Source: Streptomyces sp. NBC_00483
GTDB taxonomy: Bacteria > Actinomycetota > Actinomycetes > Streptomycetales > Streptomycetaceae
Direction of reading: 5' to 3'
NCBI RefSeq assembly: GCF_036013745.1
Contig: NZ_CP107880.1
Location: 7,006,001-7,070,000 of the forward strand
DNA: 64,000 nt
The notes beneath the pieces are model-generated. The model saw only the letters and a program-made list of their open reading frames with translations, did no database searches and was not told where the DNA came from. The position numbers and the translations under genes were made by a program. Below are positions 27,808 to 36,702 of the stretch, piece after piece (the first letter of the stretch is position 1; every line of letters begins with the position of its first letter).

Positions 27808-28608
27808 ATGGCGTTCACCCGTGCCACCGGGAAGCACCGCCGTCCCAGCCGCCTGACGCGTACCACCGCTCAGGTCGCCGGCGTCGCCGCAATCACCACG
27901 ACGGGCGTGGTGGGTGGCCTCGCCGCCCCCGCACTCGCCGCCGACACCGCGATAGCCCCGCACGACGGCCTCACGCAGGCCGTGGCCATCGGCGACTCCC
28001 TGGCCGAGCAGATCGACGCGCAGGCCACCGCGCAGCAGAAGGCCGCCGCCAAGGCGAAGGCCGAGGCCGAGGCCAAGAAGAAGGCCGAGGAGGCCAAGCG
28101 CAAGGCCGAGGCGGAGGCCAAGAAGCGGGCAGCCGAGAAGGCCCAGAAGGAGCGCGAGGCCAAGGAGCGCGCCGCCCGCGAGGCCGAGCGCAAGCGCCTG
28201 AACAGCTTCGTGTCGCCGATCTCCGGCTCGTACGTCTCCACCGCCTACCAGGCCGGCAGCGGACTGTGGTCCTCCGGTAGCCACACCGGCATCGACTTCC
28301 ACGCCTCCAGCGGCACTTCGGTGCACGCGGTCGGCATGGGCACCGTCGTCGAGGCCGGCTGGGGCGGCTCGTACGGCAACAACGTCGTGATCAAGATGAA
28401 GGACGGTACGTACACCCAGTACGGTCACATGTCCTCGATCGGCGTCTCCGTCGGCCAGGACGTCACCCCCGGCCAGCAGATCGGCCTCTCCGGCGCCACC
28501 GGCAACGTGACGGGCCCGCACCTCCACTTCGAGGCCCGCACCGGCCCCGACTACGGCTCGGACATCGACCCCGTCGCGTACCTGCGCCAGCACGGTGTGA
28601 ACGTCTGA
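27808..28608 (+). CDS. Secreted M23 (LytM) peptidoglycan endopeptidase
   Basis: A 266-aa protein. A signal peptide ends near APALAAD (about residue 45). A long Ala/Lys/Glu-rich coiled coil (about residues 70-132) precedes an M23 domain with the zinc and catalytic motifs HTGIDFH, GHMSS and HLHFEAR. It is predicted to cut peptidoglycan crosslinks outside the membrane, with the coiled coil for partner binding or autoinhibition. ATG 27808 follows the c-di-AMP riboswitch, which probably controls it, tying wall hydrolysis to osmotic signalling. A hairpin terminator follows. Confidence 0.93.
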   Translation: MAFTRATGKHRRPSRLTRTTAQVAGVAAITTTGVVGGLAAPALAADTAIAPHDGLTQAVAIGDSLAEQIDAQATAQQKAAAKAKAEAEAKKKAEEAKRKAEAEAKKRAAEKAQKEREAKERAAREAERKRLNSFVSPISGSYVSTAYQAGSGLWSSGSHTGIDFHASSGTSVHAVGMGTVVEAGWGGSYGNNVVIKMKDGTYTQYGHMSSIGVSVGQDVTPGQQIGLSGATGNVTGPHLHFEARTGPDYGSDIDPVAYLRQHGVNV

Positions 28609-28624
28609 CCCGTCAGGCACACTC

Positions 28625-28662
28625 CACGAAAGCCCCGGCTCACCGAGCCGGGGCTTTCGCGT
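28625..28662 (+). terminator. Terminator after the M23 peptidase gene
   Basis: Inverted repeat with arms of about 15-16 bp around a 3-nt loop, starting about 17 bp after the stop. Confidence 0.85.
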
Positions 28663-28829
28663 GCGCGGGTCTGCACTGTCCAAAAAATATCCCTGGATTC
28701 AGTTCCCTCGTCGGAAATTCAAGTCCGGTGGAATAGAGTCACCGGGTAAACGTTCCGGCCACGTGTCATTCGCGCTTGACCGGGCGTCAATCGACCGCGT
28801 ATCGCGGGCATTGAGGCGGAGGTCGAGTC

Positions 28830-29516
28830 ATGCGCATTCCCGCGCAGTCGGTATGCACAGCGATCCGCGACGACATCGTCGCCGGCGTCTACGAGCGCGG
28901 CGGCAGGCTCACCGAGGAACTGCTCGCGCGTCGCTACGGGGTCTCGCGCGTGCCCGTCCGCGAGGCGCTGCGGACCCTGGAGGCGGAGGGGTTCGTCGTC
29001 ACGCGCAGGCACGCGGGCGCGTGCGTGGCCGAACCCACCGAGCGGGAGGCGGCCGACCTCCTGGAGATCCGCATGCTGCTCGAACCCATGGGCGCCGCCC
29101 GCGCCGCGCAGCGCCGCACCGAGGCTCACCTCAAGGTGCTGCGTGGCCTGGTCAGGCTGGGGCAGGAGCGCTCCCGGCGAGGTCAGAGCGAGGATCTGCG
29201 CTCCCTCGGCAGCTGGTTCCACGAGACGCTCGCCCAGGCCTCCGGCAGCCCCGGCCTGATCACCCTGCTCACCCAGCTCCGCCACAAGATCGCCTGGATG
29301 TACGCCGTGGAGAGCCCGGCCCGGCCGGCCGAGTCCTGGGCCGAGCACGGCGCCATCGTCGACGCCGTGGCACGGGGCGACGCGGAGCGTGCCCGCGCCC
29401 TGGCCACCCTGCACGCGGAGCGCGCGACGGCCGCCCACAGGCTGCGCGTCCCCCGCGCGGGCGAGCATGTGAGGACTTCGCAACATGCAGTCAACACAGT
29501 GGGGCGTCAGGTTTAA
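28830..29516 (+). CDS. GntR family transcriptional regulator (FadR/FCD type)
   Basis: A 228-aa regulator. The N-terminal winged HTH (ELLARRYGVSRVPVREAL) lies at about residues 30-75, and an FCD helical sensor domain fills residues ~80-215 with LEIRMLLEPMGAARAA at its start. The ATG at 28830 has a GGAGG-type site upstream. It sits between the M23 peptidase and ptsH genes; the same order is known in other Streptomyces. Target and ligand are unknown. Confidence 0.88.
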   Translation: MRIPAQSVCTAIRDDIVAGVYERGGRLTEELLARRYGVSRVPVREALRTLEAEGFVVTRRHAGACVAEPTEREAADLLEIRMLLEPMGAARAAQRRTEAHLKVLRGLVRLGQERSRRGQSEDLRSLGSWFHETLAQASGSPGLITLLTQLRHKIAWMYAVESPARPAESWAEHGAIVDAVARGDAERARALATLHAERATAAHRLRVPRAGEHVRTSQHAVNTVGRQV

Positions 29517-29641
29517 CAACAGCGCCGTATACAAAGAAGTGCACTATTCGGTGAATGGGTTGAACGAGGCGCGGATGAATTCCCGCTGCCTATTTCCTGC
29601 CGCCCATTTCCAGCTGCCCAATTCGCGCCGCAATAGTGAAC

Positions 29642-29677
29642 GAAAAAGCCGCGCGCCCCGAAGGGGAACGCGCGGCT
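29642..29677 (-). terminator. ptsH terminator with U tract
   Basis: On the minus strand a 9-bp GC arm pair (29669-29677 and 29647-29655) is followed by five T residues, a classical intrinsic terminator 27 bp after the ptsH stop. Confidence 0.85.
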
Positions 29678-29703
29678 CAGCCGTACTGCTTTTTGTCTTT
29701 GTG

Positions 29704-29985
29704 TCAGACGGTCTCGGGAAGCTCCTCGAGCCCCTCCGCGACCAGCTTCGCCAGACGGTCGAGCGCGGCGTCCGCGCCCTCGGCGTCGGAAGCCAGCACG
29801 ATCTCCTCGCCGCCCTGCGCGCCCAGGCCGAGCACCGCCAGCATGGAGGCGGCGTTGACGGGGTTGCCGTCGGCCTTGGCGATCGTCACGGGAACACCGG
29901 CCGCCGTGGCAGCGCGGACGAAGATGGAAGCGGGGCGGGCGTGGAGGCCCTCGGCCCAGCCGACGTTGACGCGGCGCTCAGCCAT
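29704..29985 (-). CDS. ptsH: Phosphocarrier protein HPr
   Basis: A 93-aa HPr with the active-site His in GLHARPAS (about residue 16) and conserved hydrophobic helices. It passes phosphate from EI to the EIIA proteins of the sugar phosphotransferase system, chiefly for N-acetylglucosamine and fructose in Streptomyces. The position of the regulatory Ser is occupied in the segment NAASMLAVL. A DasR-type operator lies 27-42 bp upstream of the ATG. Confidence 0.95.
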   Translation of the reverse strand: MAERRVNVGWAEGLHARPASIFVRAATAAGVPVTIAKADGNPVNAASMLAVLGLGAQGGEEIVLASDAEGADAALDRLAKLVAEGLEELPETV

Positions 29986-30011
29986 GTGATGCTGCCCTTC
30001 AGGTGTCTCAC

Positions 30012-30027
30012 GGTTGTCTAGACCAGT
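30012..30027. promoter_or_regulatory. DasR-responsive element (dre) upstream of ptsH
   Basis: GGTTGTCTAGACCAGT matches the 16-bp dre consensus (AGTGGTCTAGACCACT-like) at 13 of 16 positions, including the invariant central TCTAGACCA. It lies just upstream of ptsH. DasR, the GlcNAc-responsive GntR regulator, is known to bind upstream of pts genes in S. coelicolor. Confidence 0.8.
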
Positions 30028-30173
30028 GTTCCATATCGGGAGGCGTGCGTGACGCGGACCCAGGTCCTCACCGGCACGGCCCTTCGGTCCTCCATAGGGT
30101 GCCCTCCGTACGCACGGGCCGCGACCCGTACGACCGACCGCCGTCTGTCGGTGCCCGGCCCTACTCTTGCGGC

Positions 30174-33041
30174 ATGGAGACCCCGTCGGACCGGCATGCG
30201 TACCCCGCCCACTGGGAGGCCGACGTGGTGCTGCGCGACGGCGGCACCGCGCGGATCAGGCCCATCACGACGGCGGACGCCGAGCATCTGACCAGCTTCT
30301 ACGAGCAGGTCTCGGACGAGTCGAAGTACTACCGCTTCTTCGCGCCCTACCCCCGCCTGTCCGCCAAGGACGTGCACCGCTTCACCCATCACGACTACGT
30401 GGACAGGGTCGGTCTCGCGGTCACGGTGGGCGGCGAGTTCATCGCCACGGTGCGCTACGACCGGATCAACGAGCAGGGCATGTCGGCGACCGCGCCCGCC
30501 GACGAGGCGGAGGTCGCCTTCCTCGTGCAGGACGCCCACCAGGGCCGAGGCGTAGCCTCCGCCCTCCTGGAGCACATCGCGGCCGTCGCCCGCGAACGCG
30601 GCATCCGCCGGTTCGCCGCCGAGGTGCTGCCCGCCAACAGCAAGATGATCAAGGTGTTCCGGGACGCCGGATACACACAGAAGCGCAGCTTCGAGGACGG
30701 CGTCGTCCGCCTGGAGTTCGACATCGAGCCCACGGAGGCCTCGCTCGCGGTGCAGCACGCGCGCGAGCAGCGCGCCGAGGCCCGCTCGGTGCAGCGCCTG
30801 CTCGCCCCCGGCTCCGTCGCCGTGATCGGCGTGGGACGTGCGGCCGGAGGAGTGGGCCGCAGCGTTCTCGACAACCTGAAGGACGCGGGCTTCACCGGGC
30901 GCCTGTACGCGGTGAACCAGGCGTTCGGGGACGACGTCACCGAGATCGACGGCCTGCCCGCCCACCGCTCCGTACGCGACATCGACCCGGCGGAGACGGT
31001 CGACCTGGCCGTCGTGGCCGTGCCCGCCCCGGACGTCCCCGAGGTCGTCGCCGAGTGCGGCGAGCGCGGCGTGCAGGGCCTCGTCGTCGTCTCCGCCGGC
31101 TACGCGGAGAGCGGGGACGAGGGCCGCGAGCGCCAGCGCGCCCTGGTCCGCCAGGCCCGCAGCTACGGGATGCGCATCATCGGGCCGAACGCCTTCGGAG
31201 TGGTCAACACATCACCGGAGGTACGGCTCAACGCCTCGCTCGCCCCCGAGATGCCGCGCCCCGGACGTATCGGCCTGTTCGCCCAGTCCGGCGCCATCGG
31301 CATCGCGCTCCTGTCCCGCCTGCACCGCAGGGGCGGGGGAGTCACCGGGGCCAGCGGGGTCTCCACGTTCGTCTCCGCGGGCAACCGCGCGGACGTCTCC
31401 GGGAACGACGTCCTTCAGTACTGGTACGACGACGCGGACACCGATGTCGCCCTCATGTACCTCGAATCGATCGGCAACCCCCGCAAGTTCACCCGCCTCG
31501 CCCGCCGCACCGCCGCTGCCAAGCCCCTGGTGGTCGTCCAGGGCGCCCGGCACAGCGGCATCGCGCCCACGGGGCACGCGGTGCGGGCCACCCGCCTCCC
31601 GTACGCCACCGTGTCCGCGCTGCTGCGCCAGGCGGGGGTCATCCGGGTCGAAACGATCACCGAACTCGTGGACACCGGCCTCCTGTTGGCCCGCCAGCCG
31701 CTGCCCGAGGGACCGCGCGTCGCCATCCTCGGCAACTCGGAGTCGCTCGGCCTCCTGACGTACGACGTGTGCCTCTCCGAGGGGCTGCGGCCCAAGCCGC
31801 CGCTGGACCTGACGACCGCCGCGTCCGCCGCCGACTTCCGGGCCGCACTGGAGCAGGCGCTGGCCGACGAGAAGACGGACGCCGTCGTGGTCACCGCGAT
31901 CCCCGCCGTGGGGGAGGGCCCCTCGGAGGACGCGGAACTCGCGGCCGCCCTGAGCGCGGCAGCCGCCACCGGCCCCACGAAGCCGGTGCTCGTCGTCCAC
32001 GTCGAACTCGGTGGCCTCGCCGAAGCACTCTCCGCCGCGGCCAGCACGGGGCCCAACGCGCCCGACACCCTGCCCCAGCGCGCCGCCTCCGAGACCTCGG
32101 GGACCCCTGGGGCCCCCGAGGCGCCGGACGCCCCCGAAGGCACCCCGCCTCCTGTGGACCGCACTCCCCGCCTCATCCCCGCCTACCCGGCCGCCGAGCG
32201 CGCCGTCCGCGCGCTCTCCCAGGTGGCCAAGTACGCCCAGTGGCGACGCGACGCCGCCACGCCCGGCAAGGTGCCCGAGTACGACGCCGTCGACGAGCAG
32301 GGGGCCGCCGAGCTCATCACGGAACTGCTCGCCAAGGAGGGCGACCCGCGAGGCGCAGACCTCGCCCCGGAGGACGCCCGCGCCCTGCTGTCCCGCTACG
32401 GCATCGACGTGCGCAGCACGCTGCCCGCTCCCGGCCCGGACGAGGCCGCGGAGGCCGCGCACACGCTCGGCTACCCGGTGGCCCTGAAGACGACCGCCCC
32501 GCATCTGCGGCACCGCCCCGACCTCGGCGGCGTACGCCTGGACCTGTCCAGCGAGGGAGAGTTGCGGCGCGCCTACGAAGACCTGACCCAGCGGCTCGGC
32601 AAGCCCGCCGAACTGCGGCCGGTCGTGCAGGCGATGGCGCCGCGCGGAGTCGACACCGTCGTACGCGCCGTCATAGACCCGGCCGCGGGCGCCGTGCTCT
32701 CCTTCGGGCTCGCCGGAGCCGCCTCCGAGCTGCTCGGAGACACCGCGCACCGGCTGATCCCGGTGACCGACAAGGACGCGCAGGCGATCGTGCGGTCCAT
32801 CAAGACGTCCCCGATCCTGTTCGGCTGGCGCGGCGCGGCCCCCGTGGACACTCCCGCGCTCGAGGAGCTGCTGCAGCGCGTGTCGCGTCTGGTCGACGAC
32901 CACCCCGAGGTCGTCGGCGTCGCCCTTGAACCGGTCGTCGTGGCCGAGCGCGGGCTGACCGTCCTCGGCGCCTCCGTCCGGCTCGCGCCGCCGCCCGCCC
33001 GCGACGACCTCGGCCCGCGCACCCTGCCCGCCGCGTACTGA
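30174..33041 (+). CDS. patA: PatA-type protein lysine acetyltransferase (GNAT + NDP-forming acyl-CoA synthetase-like)
   Basis: A 955-aa protein. Residues ~10-180 are a GNAT acetyltransferase, with its acetyl-CoA-binding loop around QDAHQGRGVAS. A CoA-binding domain (VIGVGRAAGGVG), a succinyl-CoA-ligase-like domain and a C-terminal ATP-grasp domain (about residues 740-955) follow. GNAT-first order is the one described for S. lividans PatA, which acetylates and silences acyl-CoA synthetases; enterobacterial Pat has the reverse order. The ligase part is usually a catalytically inactive sensor. A Pro/Ala-rich insert occupies about residues 635-680. ATG 30174 has no ribosome binding site but has TACTCT 6 nt before it, suggesting a leaderless mRNA. 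Confidence 0.87.
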   Translation: METPSDRHAYPAHWEADVVLRDGGTARIRPITTADAEHLTSFYEQVSDESKYYRFFAPYPRLSAKDVHRFTHHDYVDRVGLAVTVGGEFIATVRYDRINEQGMSATAPADEAEVAFLVQDAHQGRGVASALLEHIAAVARERGIRRFAAEVLPANSKMIKVFRDAGYTQKRSFEDGVVRLEFDIEPTEASLAVQHAREQRAEARSVQRLLAPGSVAVIGVGRAAGGVGRSVLDNLKDAGFTGRLYAVNQAFGDDVTEIDGLPAHRSVRDIDPAETVDLAVVAVPAPDVPEVVAECGERGVQGLVVVSAGYAESGDEGRERQRALVRQARSYGMRIIGPNAFGVVNTSPEVRLNASLAPEMPRPGRIGLFAQSGAIGIALLSRLHRRGGGVTGASGVSTFVSAGNRADVSGNDVLQYWYDDADTDVALMYLESIGNPRKFTRLARRTAAAKPLVVVQGARHSGIAPTGHAVRATRLPYATVSALLRQAGVIRVETITELVDTGLLLARQPLPEGPRVAILGNSESLGLLTYDVCLSEGLRPKPPLDLTTAASAADFRAALEQALADEKTDAVVVTAIPAVGEGPSEDAELAAALSAAAATGPTKPVLVVHVELGGLAEALSAAASTGPNAPDTLPQRAASETSGTPGAPEAPDAPEGTPPPVDRTPRLIPAYPAAERAVRALSQVAKYAQWRRDAATPGKVPEYDAVDEQGAAELITELLAKEGDPRGADLAPEDARALLSRYGIDVRSTLPAPGPDEAAEAAHTLGYPVALKTTAPHLRHRPDLGGVRLDLSSEGELRRAYEDLTQRLGKPAELRPVVQAMAPRGVDTVVRAVIDPAAGAVLSFGLAGAASELLGDTAHRLIPVTDKDAQAIVRSIKTSPILFGWRGAAPVDTPALEELLQRVSRLVDDHPEVVGVALEPVVVAERGLTVLGASVRLAPPPARDDLGPRTLPAAY

Positions 33042-33120
33042 ACCACCTCGAAACTGACCCTCACGGAGAGTTATCCACAGGGGCATCGGCAGTCTCTTTA
33101 CGGGCCTTAGGATGGACCAC

Positions 33121-33711
33121 ATGGCCAAGACCAGTACGACGACCCAAGGGCTGCGAGCGGCGATCGAGCGCAGCGGTTACTACCCGGCTCTTGTGGCCGA
33201 GGCGGTGGAGGCCGCGGTCGGCGGCGAGCCGATCTCGTCGTACCTGGTGCACCAGGAGACCACGTTCGATGCGAACGAGGTCCGTCGTCATGTCACCGTC
33301 CTGGTCCTGACCGACAGCCGCTTCATCGTCAGCCACACCGACGAGCAGGCCGCCGACAGCACCTCCCCGACGTCATACGCGACGACGTCGACGGAGTCCG
33401 TGCAGATCGGCCGGATCTCTTCGGTCGTGCTCAGCCGCGTCGTCGCCAATCCGGAGAAGTACGTTCCGGGGTCGCTGCCCCGCGAGGTCGTCCTCACCAT
33501 CGGCTGGGGCGCCGTGTCCCGCGTCGACCTGGAGCCCGCGACCTGCGGCGACCCCAACTGCGAGGCGGACCACGGTTACACGGGCAGCACGACCGCGGAC
33601 GACCTGAGCCTGCGCGTCAGCGAGGCCGGGGACGGCCCGGAGACCGTGCGCCAGGCCCTCACCTTCGCCCAGTCCCTCTCCGAGGCCATCGCGGACGCGG
33701 GCCGCCGATGA
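33121..33711 (+). CDS. DUF5998 family protein
   Basis: A 196-aa protein conserved in actinobacteria, matching DUF5998. It has a central beta-rich region (RRHVTVLVLTDSRFIVSHT) and a pair of Cys residues in ATCGDPNCEADHGY that could bind metal. ATG 33121 was preferred; a TAGGAT -10-like hexamer ends 7 nt before it and no ribosome binding site is present, so a leaderless transcript is likely (ATG 33112 is in frame but overlaps the hexamer). It overlaps the next gene by 4 bp. Function unknown. Confidence 0.8.
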   Translation: MAKTSTTTQGLRAAIERSGYYPALVAEAVEAAVGGEPISSYLVHQETTFDANEVRRHVTVLVLTDSRFIVSHTDEQAADSTSPTSYATTSTESVQIGRISSVVLSRVVANPEKYVPGSLPREVVLTIGWGAVSRVDLEPATCGDPNCEADHGYTGSTTADDLSLRVSEAGDGPETVRQALTFAQSLSEAIADAGRR

Positions 33712-34895
33712 CGCAGGCCGCCTGGGACGACGTAGAGCCGCTGCCCGTCCACTCCGCTCCCGTCCCGGCGTACGGCACCGGATCCCTCGCCGATCTGCTG
33801 CCCACCATCGGCGCCCACCTGGGCGTGCCCGGCTGCACCGCCGGCATCTCCGAGCTGCAGCCGGTCGACCGCGCCTGCGTGTTCCTGATCGACGGCCTGG
33901 GCTGGGAGCAGCTCAGGGCGCACCCGGACGAGGCACCGTTCCTCAGCTCGCTCATATCGTCCTCGCGCGGCGGTACAGGCCGCCCGATCACCGCGGGCTA
34001 CCCGGCGACCACCGCGACCTCCCTCGCCTCCGTGGGCACGGGCCTGCCTCCTGGCGCGCACGGCCTGCCCGGCTACACCGTGCGCAACCCGGACACCGGC
34101 GAGCTGATGAACCAGCTCCGCTGGAACCCGTGGACGAAGCCGCGGGCCTGGCAGCCGTACCCCACGATCTTCCAGCGCGCCCACGAAGCGGGCATTCGCA
34201 CGGCACAAGTGTCCGCGCCGCACTTCGAGACGACCCCCCTCACCAAGATCGCCCTCAGCGGCGGCACGTTCTACGGCCGCCTCTCCGGCGAGGACCGCAT
34301 GGACCTGGCCGCCGAGCAACTGGCCGCGGGGGACCGGTCGCTGGTGTACACGTACTACAGCGAGGTCGACGGGAAGGGGCACCGCTTCGGCGTCGACTCC
34401 GACCCCTGGCGCGGCCAGCTCATGTACGTCGACCGCCTCGCGCAGCGGCTCGCCGAGCAACTGCCGCCGCGCAGCGCCCTGTACGTCACCGCGGACCACG
34501 GCATGGTCGACATCGCCTTCGACGAGCAGTCCCGCATCGACTTCGACGAGGACTGGGAACTGGGCGCGGGCGTCGCCCTGTTGGGCGGCGAGGGCCGCGC
34601 CCGCCATGTGTACGCGGTGCCGGGCGCGGCGAGCGACGTGCTCACGGTGTGGCGAGAGGTGCTCGGCGAGCAGTTTTGGATCGCCTCGCGCGACGAGGCG
34701 ATCGCGGCCGGCTGGTTCGGCCCACAGGTTGATCAACGTGTGTACGACCGGCTCGGCGACGTCATCGCCGCGGCCCGTGACGACGTGGTGCTCATCGCCT
34801 CGCGGAACGAGCCGAAGGAATCCCTGATGGTCGGCAACCACGGCTCGATGACCCCGGCGGAACAGCTCGTACCGCTGCTGGAAGTGCGGTCCTGA
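33708..34895 (+). CDS. Alkaline phosphatase superfamily phosphodiesterase/nucleotide pyrophosphatase
   Basis: A 395-aa enzyme of the type I phosphodiesterase/nucleotide pyrophosphatase group. The first metal site is VFLIDGLGW, the nucleophile lies in YPATTATSLASVGTG (a Thr), and the distal metal ligands are in TADHGMVD and the late NHGSM. No signal peptide, so cytoplasmic. ATG 33708 overlaps the DUF5998 stop (ATGA). The substrate is not predictable; phosphodiesters or nucleotides are likely. The thymidine kinase gene follows after 74 bp. Confidence 0.87.
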   Translation: MTQAAWDDVEPLPVHSAPVPAYGTGSLADLLPTIGAHLGVPGCTAGISELQPVDRACVFLIDGLGWEQLRAHPDEAPFLSSLISSSRGGTGRPITAGYPATTATSLASVGTGLPPGAHGLPGYTVRNPDTGELMNQLRWNPWTKPRAWQPYPTIFQRAHEAGIRTAQVSAPHFETTPLTKIALSGGTFYGRLSGEDRMDLAAEQLAAGDRSLVYTYYSEVDGKGHRFGVDSDPWRGQLMYVDRLAQRLAEQLPPRSALYVTADHGMVDIAFDEQSRIDFDEDWELGAGVALLGGEGRARHVYAVPGAASDVLTVWREVLGEQFWIASRDEAIAAGWFGPQVDQRVYDRLGDVIAAARDDVVLIASRNEPKESLMVGNHGSMTPAEQLVPLLEVRS

Positions 34896-34969
34896 CCCCT
34901 CCGGCCACATCGGCCACGCCGACCACGTCTGCAACCCCCTCACGTCACGCGAAAGGTGCTCAACTCCCC

Positions 34970-35620
34970 ATGTCCGAGCTGGTGTTCTTCTCCGGAACGA
35001 TGGACTGTGGGAAGTCGACCCTCGCTCTGCAGATCGAGCACAACCGCTCGGCGCGCGGCCTCCAGGGCCTCATCTTCACCCGCGACGACCGGGCGGGGGA
35101 GGGCAAGCTCTCCTCCCGCCTCGGCCTGGTCACGGACGCCGTGGAGGTCGCGGACGACCTGGATGTCTACGCGTACGTGGTCGACCACCTCTCGCACGGC
35201 GGCCGGGTGGACTACCTGATCGCGGACGAGGCGCAGTTCCTCGCGCCCGAGCAGATCGACCAGCTCGCCCGGGTCGTCGACGAGCTGGAACTCGACGTCT
35301 TCGCCTTCGGCATCACGACCGACTTCCGCTCCAAGCTGTTCCCCGGCTCGCAGCGTCTGGTCGAACTCGCCGACCGCGTAGAGGTGTTGCAGGTGGAGGC
35401 GCTGTGCTGGTGCGGCGCCCGCGCCACGCACAACGCCCGTACGGTCAACGGCGCGATGGTCGTCGAGGGCGCCCAGGTCGTCGTCGGCGACGTGAACCGG
35501 TCGCCGGACGAGATCGGCTACGAGGTGCTGTGCCGACGGCATCACAGCAGGCGGATGACGAGCGCCACGGCACACGCGGCGGCCCTGTCCCCGGACGTGC
35601 TGCCGGTCGGCTCGGCCTGA
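34970..35620 (+). CDS. tdk: Thymidine kinase
   Basis: A 216-aa type II thymidine kinase that salvages thymidine to dTMP. The P-loop is GTMDCGKST (residues 9-17), the catalytic Glu lies in DEAQF, the substrate lasso domain is present and the zinc ribbon is formed by CWCG and CRRHH. The ATG at 34970 has GAAAGGTG upstream. Thymidine kinase and dUTPase (50651-51214) both serve dTTP supply. Confidence 0.95.
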   Translation: MSELVFFSGTMDCGKSTLALQIEHNRSARGLQGLIFTRDDRAGEGKLSSRLGLVTDAVEVADDLDVYAYVVDHLSHGGRVDYLIADEAQFLAPEQIDQLARVVDELELDVFAFGITTDFRSKLFPGSQRLVELADRVEVLQVEALCWCGARATHNARTVNGAMVVEGAQVVVGDVNRSPDEIGYEVLCRRHHSRRMTSATAHAAALSPDVLPVGSA

Positions 35621-35650
35621 GCGAGACGCAGGCCCCGGGAAACGCCCCGC

Positions 35651-36427
35651 CTACGCAGCCGGGGGCGCCACCAACGAGAACACCGCCCCCTCCGGATCCG
35701 CCACCGTGGCCACCCGCCCGTGTGGACCCTCGCGGGCGGCGGACACCACGTGGCCGCCCAGGTCGGCGACCCGTTCCACGGCCTCGTCCACGTCCTTGAC
35801 CGTGAAGTACGTCATCCAGTGCGGGCCCTGGTCGCGGGGCAGGGCATGGCCGACGCCGTGCACGGAGGCCACGGGGTGGCCCGCCAGGTGCAGGGTCACG
35901 AAGTCGAAGTCGGCGGAGACGACGGCCTCTTCGGAGTAACCGAAGACCGCCTCGTAGAACTTCGCGACGCTCGCGGTCTCCCGCGTCACCAGCTCGTTCC
36001 ACGCCATCGCGCCCGGCACCCCGGTCACCGCAGAGCCCACGTGCTCGGCGGCCTGCCAGATCCCGAACACCGCGCCCGCGGGATCGGAGCCGATCGCCAT
36101 CCGGCCGGCTTCCCCGGCGTCCAGCGGGCCCACGCCCACCGTGCCGCCGCAGTGCCGCACCGTCTCGGCCGTCGCGTCCACGTCGTCCGATGCGAGGTAG
36201 GGGGTCCAGGCGATCGGCAGGTGGCGGTCGGGTGGCAGTTGGCCGATCCCGGCGACCTCCTTGCCGTCGAGGAGCGCCCGCGCGTACGGGCCGAGTTGCT
36301 GTGGGCCGGGCTTGAACTCCCAGCCGAACAGCGCCCCGTAGAACTCCTGGGTCGCGGCCATGCCGTGCACCATCAGGCTCACCCAGCAAGGGGTGCCGGG
36401 TGCGCGCCGGGCTGCTGCCTCGGTCAT
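35651..36427 (-). CDS. VOC family protein (two glyoxalase-like domains)
   Basis: A 258-aa protein with two repeats of the vicinal oxygen chelate fold: residues ~10-125 (WVSLMVHGMAATQEFY) and ~135-258 (WNELVTRETASVAKFY, similar opening). The arrangement resembles the mycobacterial Cfp30B group. No firm metal-ligand assignment or substrate. ATG 36427 was preferred over GTG 36433 because GAGGAG is then 9 nt upstream rather than 3. It is divergent from the rhodanese gene, and the shared region has inverted repeats. Confidence 0.83.
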   Translation of the reverse strand: MTEAAARRAPGTPCWVSLMVHGMAATQEFYGALFGWEFKPGPQQLGPYARALLDGKEVAGIGQLPPDRHLPIAWTPYLASDDVDATAETVRHCGGTVGVGPLDAGEAGRMAIGSDPAGAVFGIWQAAEHVGSAVTGVPGAMAWNELVTRETASVAKFYEAVFGYSEEAVVSADFDFVTLHLAGHPVASVHGVGHALPRDQGPHWMTYFTVKDVDEAVERVADLGGHVVSAAREGPHGRVATVADPEGAVFSLVAPPAA

Positions 36428-36572
36428 CGTCACTCTCTCCTCGGAACGGATCCCGCGGGGCCCGCGGCTCGGGATCCCACATCTCAGATGGCGCCCGTGC
36501 CGATGGTGGCACTCGGTGCCGCGCGACGCTCCCCGGCCGCGCCGAAACCATCGGACTCCCCGCTGAGGATGC

Positions 36573-36600
36573 CCGAAACGGTGTTTCGCATACGTTTCGG
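36573..36600. promoter_or_regulatory. Overlapping CGAAAC inverted repeats (putative operator)
   Basis: CGAAAC-GGT-GTTTCG (36574-36588) forms one palindrome, and CCGAAACG (36573-36580) also pairs perfectly with CGTTTCGG (36593-36600). Three half-sites thus lie in the divergent VOC/rhodanese promoter region, a layout typical of a TetR-like or similar repressor operator. Confidence 0.5.
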
Positions 36601-36702
36601 CGCCACGACCCTGCCATGTCCGGTCAATAGACGCTCGGTAGTCGATCGAGCACGCTATACGACCACGAGCGCGCGGGCCAGGGCATGAGCAAGGATGGGC
36701 CC

